Shown here one piece after another: positions 57,871 through 64,000 of a stretch of 64,000 nt of DNA; positions within the stretch are counted from its first letter, which is position 1, and each line of letters begins with the position of its first letter. The notes under the pieces were generated by a model. The model saw nothing but the letters and a program-made list of their open reading frames with translations, had not been told where the DNA came from and made no database searches. The stretch lies in assembly GCA_009731375.1 (NCBI GenBank), contig BJOX01000180.1, positions 140,616 to 204,615 of the forward strand, given 5' to 3'. The DNA is from Paulinella micropora. Taxonomy: Eukaryota; Cercozoa; Imbricatea; Euglyphida. The position numbers and the translations under genes were made by a program.

Positions 57871-57968
57871 AGAAGCCGGAAGGGGAGCTTTGTTGATTAT
57901 GTATGTCATATCATACAATGTTCTATCATATATCTCATTATGTATGTCGTGTCATAGGGGGGGGGGGG
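57871..57968. other. Short unique spacer ending in a G-run
   Basis: ATGTCATATCATA-type sequence, no gene. Confidence 0.4.
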
Positions 57969-58384
57969 NNNNNNNNNNNNNNNNNNNNNNNNNNNNNNNN
58001 NNNNNNNNNNNNNNNNNNNNNNNNNNNNNNNNNNNNNNNNNNNNNNNNNNNNNNNNNNNNNNNNNNNNNNNNNNNNNNNNNNNNNNNNNNNNNNNNNNNN
58101 NNNNNNNNNNNNNNNNNNNNNNNNNNNNNNNNNNNNNNNNNNNNNNNNNNNNNNNNNNNNNNNNNNNNNNNNNNNNNNNNNNNNNNNNNNNNNNNNNNNN
58201 NNNNNNNNNNNNNNNNNNNNNNNNNNNNNNNNNNNNNNNNNNNNNNNNNNNNNNNNNNNNNNNNNNNNNNNNNNNNNNNNNNNNNNNNNNNNNNNNNNNN
58301 NNNNNNNNNNNNNNNNNNNNNNNNNNNNNNNNNNNNNNNNNNNNNNNNNNNNNNNNNNNNNNNNNNNNNNNNNNNNNNNNNNNN
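57969..58384. other. 416-N gap
   Basis: Flanked by G-runs on both sides. Confidence 0.95.
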
Positions 58385-58399
58385 TTTTTTGGTGGGGGG

Positions 58400-59434
58400 G
58401 GGGGGGGGGGGGGGGGGGGCCTCGTCTTTTTGAAAGGGTGCCACCCGTGGCCAGATAAAACAGCAGACAAGAAAGAAAGAAGAAGAAAGAAAAAGAAAGA
58501 AGAAGAAAGAAGAAAGACCAAAGGGAAGGAAAAAGAAGAAAAAAGAAAAAAGACCAAAGGGAAGAAAAAAGAAGAAAAAAGAAAAAAGAAGAAAGAAGAA
58601 GAAGAAAGAAGAAGAAAGAAGAAAGAAGAAGAAAGAAGAAAGGAAAAGAGGAGAGAGGAAAGGGAGGGGGTGTCCTCTTCGAAAGGGTGGCCATCGGTGG
58701 CCAGATAAAACAGGTAATAAGAAGAAGAAAGAAGACGAAAGAAAACGAAAGAAAAAGGAAGAAAAGAAGAAAGAAGAAAGAAGAAAGAAGAAATAAGGAA
58801 AAAGGAAGAAGGAAGAAGAAAGAAGAAGAAAGAAGGAAGAAAGAAGAAGGAAGAAGAAAGAAGAAAGAAGGGAGAAGAAAGAAGAAAGAAGAAGAAAGAA
58901 GGAAGAAGTAGAAAGAAGAAGAAAGAAGGAAGAAGAAAGAAGGAAGAAGAAAGAAGGAAGAAGAAAGAATGAAGAAGAAGAAAGAAGAAAGAAGAAAGAA
59001 GAAAGAAGGAAGAAGAAAGAAGAAAGAAGGAAGAAGGAAGAAGAAAGAAGAAAGAAGAAAGAAGAAGAAAGAAGAAAGAAGAAAGAAGAAAGAAGAAAGA
59101 AGAAAGAAGAAAGAAGAAGGAAGAAAGAAGGAAGAAGGAAGAAGAAAAAAGGAAGAAGGAAGAAGGAAGAAGAAAGAAGAAGGAAGAAGGAAGAAAGAAG
59201 AAAGAAAGAAGAAAGAAAGAAGAAAGAAAGAAGAAGAAAGAAGAAAGAAGAAAGAAAGAAGAAGAAAGAAGAAAGAAGAAAGAAGAAAGGAGAAAGAAGA
59301 AAGAAGAAAGAAGAAGAAAGAAGAAAGAAGAAGAAAGAAGAAAGAAGAAAGAGAAAAGAAGAAGAAACAAGAAAGAAGAATGAGGAAAGAAGAAGAAACA
59401 AGAAAGGGATATATATATACATATATAGATGATG

Positions 59435-59476
<42 letters not shown>

Positions 59477-59812
59477 ATATAAGTGGCCAGATAAAACAGG
59501 AAGAAGGAAGAAGCAAGAAGAAAGAAGAAAAAAAGAAAAAAGAAAGAGGAAAGAGGAAAGAAGGAGAAGAAAGGAGAAGAAATAAGGAATGAGAAGGAAG
59601 AAGAAAAGGAGCTGCGTCGTCTTGGAAAGGGGAGCCCCCGGAGACCAGATAAAAACAGAGAAGAGGAAGAGGAAGAAGGAAGAAGAAAGAAGGAAAAAGA
59701 AAGAGGAAAGAGGAAAGAAGAAGAAGAAAGAAGTAGAAGAAAGAAGAAGAAAGAAGTAGAAGAAAGAAGAAGAAAGAAGAAATGAGAAGAAGACAGGGAG
59801 TTGCCTCGTCTT
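58400..59812. repeat. (GAA)n purine array with recurring anchor unit
   Basis: Pure GAA/GAAA purine sequence interrupted by an anchor containing GTGGCCAGATAAAACAG at about 58447, 58697 and 59484, and ACCAGATAAAAACAG at about 59644. The first, second and fourth are preceded by a CTCGTCTT-GAAAGGG-like lead. Lys/Glu ORFs on one strand and Phe/Ser/Leu ORFs on the other are repeat translations. Confidence 0.85.
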
Positions 59813-61837
<2,025 letters not shown>

Positions 61838-62075
61838 TGTAGGCATCACCCCCCGGATAGCCGGTAAAAAGTACCTTTTCCTGGTGACAGGTGCACCAGC
61901 TTGTTTTTCAGTATTATTTCTCCGGATTGGACCTGATGCCATTTTATTCCTGGTCTGTTGCCGTTTTCCTTTTTGGCTTCACTGAGCTAATATAACGAGA
62001 CATCATTCTCATTCTTGAGGACTGTGTTTGGTTGTATTACCGACTTTTTTTCGAGCTATCGTTGGGGGCATTACA
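61838..62075 (+). repeat. 5' LTR of a second related retrotransposon, 238 bp
   Basis: TGTAGGCATCACC start and ATTACA end. Homologous over its length to the 21549/31203 LTRs but with many substitutions, so a different subfamily. Followed by a TTGGAGTCC primer-site candidate. Confidence 0.85.
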
Positions 62076-62861
62076 TTTGGAGTCCACATCACTAGGGTGA
62101 TTTCTTTCTGCTTTGCCACACAGGCAACAGAGTGAATTTTCACTGACCTGTCTCACACGGGGACGTCAGACGAAAACAAATACTCCAACACAGCTCCCTC
62201 ATAACTCTTTCACAAAACAAATAATTTGATTGGTCTCAAGCAGGTGTCTCGTACCCTCTAGCCCAATCAGTATCTGTGTGCTCACAAGGAGACATCAGAT
62301 ACAAACTCTCTGTCGTTCTTGCTGTTCTCACACAGAGACCAAGAAGAAGGAGGTGGACAGAAGAGTGAAGGAACAAACACAAAACACAAACAAGCATAGG
62401 GACAGGAGCACAACACTCTACCATTCTAGTTTGTGCATTTATCTGCATTATCTCACACATACGTCAGAGTATTTTTGCAAATCTCTGATCGTTTTCTAAA
62501 GGTAGGTCTGAGAACCTATCCGACCGACTGTCGACTTCTCAAGGAGAGCTTTTCTAGCTTCTCTATTACTATCTGTGTGTAGGTCCAAGTGCCTCATACT
62601 AGATACAATATAGAAAAGAAGGAGGAGAAAGTAATCTGAGTAAGGAGAACAAGAAATCGGAGAAAGTCTCAAAGACTATTTTTCTCAAACAAAAACAAAC
62701 ATACAAACAGTGTTTCATAGAGGACAGGGAATCTTATCCTACCCTCTCTATTAGTTTCTCTCTTCACTAGTCAATCGACTGAAGGAGGAACAGAACACAA
62801 ACGAACAAAAACCAAACATAGGAGCTGACACTGTCCTCCTGTTGATCACTACTACGACATC
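62076..62861 (+). other. Leader of the second retrotransposon
   Basis: 786 bases with conserved blocks shared with 21815-22554 (for example GTATTTTTGCAAATCTCTGA and a GGTCTGA...CGAC..GTCGACTTCTCAAGGAG region), although surrounding sequence is diverged. No long ORF. Confidence 0.6.
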
Positions 62862-64000
62862 ATGTCGACAGAGACCGCCGAAGTGAGTGAATTCTCGGAG
62901 GCAGATCAAAGAAGAGAAGAAGAAGAAGCAGGAGGAGGAGGAGGAAGAGGATTGAATGAAGGAGGAGGAGGAGGATTGAATGAAGGAGGAGGAGGAGATG
63001 AAGGAGTAGGAGGAGGAGTAGAAGAGGGCTGGGATGATGAAGGAAGATATGGAGGAGACGAAGATGAAGGAGGATTTGAACAAGAAGAGACGGGAGGAGG
63101 AGGAGCATATGGTAATCCCTTACCACCTGCCTACACGGGAGGAGGAGGACGAAAAATGATCGACTTGATTCATAGTGATGGAGAGGAGATCACAGTGGAG
63201 GAACAACAGTGGGTGCAAGACCACTATGACCTCACTAAAGAAGAGTTTGATAACAAGATGGGGGTAGAGAAGGATACCTATGTGTGGATCCCTCAGGATC
63301 AAAGAAGAGAGAAAAGTCGTGCTAAAAAGGATGTCTATATCCTATTATCAAACACAGCACAGCTCCTCGGCAAACTGGTCTCTGATCCAGAAGAGAGAAA
63401 GAAGATACAGCATATCAAGTTTGGGGACACACACACCCACCTTGAATTACTCGATGCTATCTTTGGGGTGTACACTCAAACCCTGATTTGGGAACGTACA
63501 TACGGCCCACGATGTGAGGGTTACCTCCAGTACACAAACCCAAGAGCAACGGCCAGATTCCTCGCGACTGGTCAGGAGGCAGTCGATGTAACAAAAATGA
63601 AGACCAATCTGGGTTCGAAAAACTCGAGTGGCATATTTCATTTTTTTACAATGGAAATAAAGGCCTTGGAGGAGGGGAAGGCAGAGATGGAAAAAAGCAT
63701 TAAGGCAGCAGGAGAAACTCATCCTGTGATTGATGAGTTAGAGAAGACCGACAGAGTTCTGACCAAGATCAGACTGTTGATGGGTGCGTTACTGCACAAG
63801 GAGGCTTGGAAGAGATGGATTCCTACCAAGGATCACTCTGTCCTTAAATCACTTAGTAACGCACCACCGGTCGCCTACAAAGCAGGTGTTGACCAATATG
63901 TGGAGAAATATAATTTTCTCAGATCTGCTTCTGAATTGGTGGCCTTTATCACTCATGCTCAAAAGCTGGTGATATCTGAGAAGAAGAAGGCGAAAGAGAA
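62862..64000 (+). CDS. gag: Gag of second retrotransposon, 3' end beyond window
   Basis: ATG at 62862 opens a frame with no stop to base 64000 (379 codons). The first 100 residues are Glu/Gly-rich (EEEEAGGGGGRG, GLNEGGGGG). The capsid-like part then matches the first Gag: IQHIKFGD...LELLDAIFGVY, NPRATARFLATGQE, KEAWKRWIPTKDH and FLRSASELVAFITHAQ correspond to blocks at residues 140-330 of the 22555 protein. The poly-Gly/Glu leader is specific to this copy. Together with the LTR and leader it marks the 5' part of a second element of the same lineage. Confidence 0.85.
   Translation, partial: MSTETAEVSEFSEADQRREEEEAGGGGGRGLNEGGGGGLNEGGGGDEGVGGGVEEGWDDEGRYGGDEDEGGFEQEETGGGGAYGNPLPPAYTGGGGRKMIDLIHSDGEEITVEEQQWVQDHYDLTKEEFDNKMGVEKDTYVWIPQDQRREKSRAKKDVYILLSNTAQLLGKLVSDPEERKKIQHIKFGDTHTHLELLDAIFGVYTQTLIWERTYGPRCEGYLQYTNPRATARFLATGQEAVDVTKMKTNLGSKNSSGIFHFFTMEIKALEEGKAEMEKSIKAAGETHPVIDELEKTDRVLTKIRLLMGALLHKEAWKRWIPTKDHSVLKSLSNAPPVAYKAGVDQYVEKYNFLRSASELVAFITHAQKLVISEKKKAKE

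Overview
The window looks like a fragmented assembly of a repeat-rich eukaryotic nuclear genome. It has spliced-gene signals (a GT..AG intron), a Ty3/gypsy retrotransposon with LTRs, interstitial TTAGGG repeats, endogenous dsDNA virus-like elements, many microsatellites and runs of N. I cannot name the organism. The endogenous Polinton/polinton-like virus content and a leucine-rich-repeat (LRR) polytopic membrane gene suggest a protist, but an invertebrate is not excluded.

Layout. (1) 1-8000: a virus-like element with largely intact genes: a fibre-like repeat protein, a small structural-type protein, an uncharacterised protein, a polymerase/superfamily-3 helicase fusion of the TVpol-S3H kind, and small zinc-binding proteins. 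It ends at a large inverted repeat (8121-8652). (2) 8700-11620: microsatellites. (3) 12082-15116, minus strand: a disrupted host-type gene, LRR plus polytopic membrane protein, whose 1.4-kb intron is filled with trinucleotide repeats. (4) 15192-16679: end fragment of a second viral element (A) with an AP2/zinc-finger-like gene and a 281-bp tandem repeat. (5) 16.7-21.5 kb: microsatellites and AT-rich sequence. (6) 21549-31450: one LTR retrotransposon with gag, an in-frame UGA, pol (protease, RT, RNase H, integrase mostly in a gap), a possible chromodomain ORF and matching 247-248 bp LTRs. (7) 31.6-40.1 kb: microsatellites with a 195-bp TA-flanked MITE. (8) 40174-51775: a decayed Polinton-type element (B): AP2/zinc-finger gene, protein-primed PolB, a nuclease-associated-domain fragment and an uncharacterised gene on the plus strand, facing capsid, penton-like, protease and ATPase genes on the minus strand. 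The two blocks meet at a TTAGGG seam (46036-46054). (9) 51.8-61.8 kb: microsatellites with anchored minisatellites, a TTAGGG array, a miniature element with direct terminal repeats and a fold-back. (10) 61838-64000: the 5' LTR, leader and gag start of a second related retrotransposon.

The main connections are these. Elements A and B share a terminal motif and a paralogous AP2/zinc-finger gene. Element 1 (TVpol type) and element B (PolB type) share an uncharacterised gene. In element B a hairpin cassette lies immediately before the start codon of two unrelated genes. The retrotransposon places pol in the same frame as gag behind a single UGA-CGG. Many frame breaks in element B and in the LRR gene may be true decay or consensus errors. 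Two 10-N joins visibly duplicate their flanks, so assembly artefacts are present.
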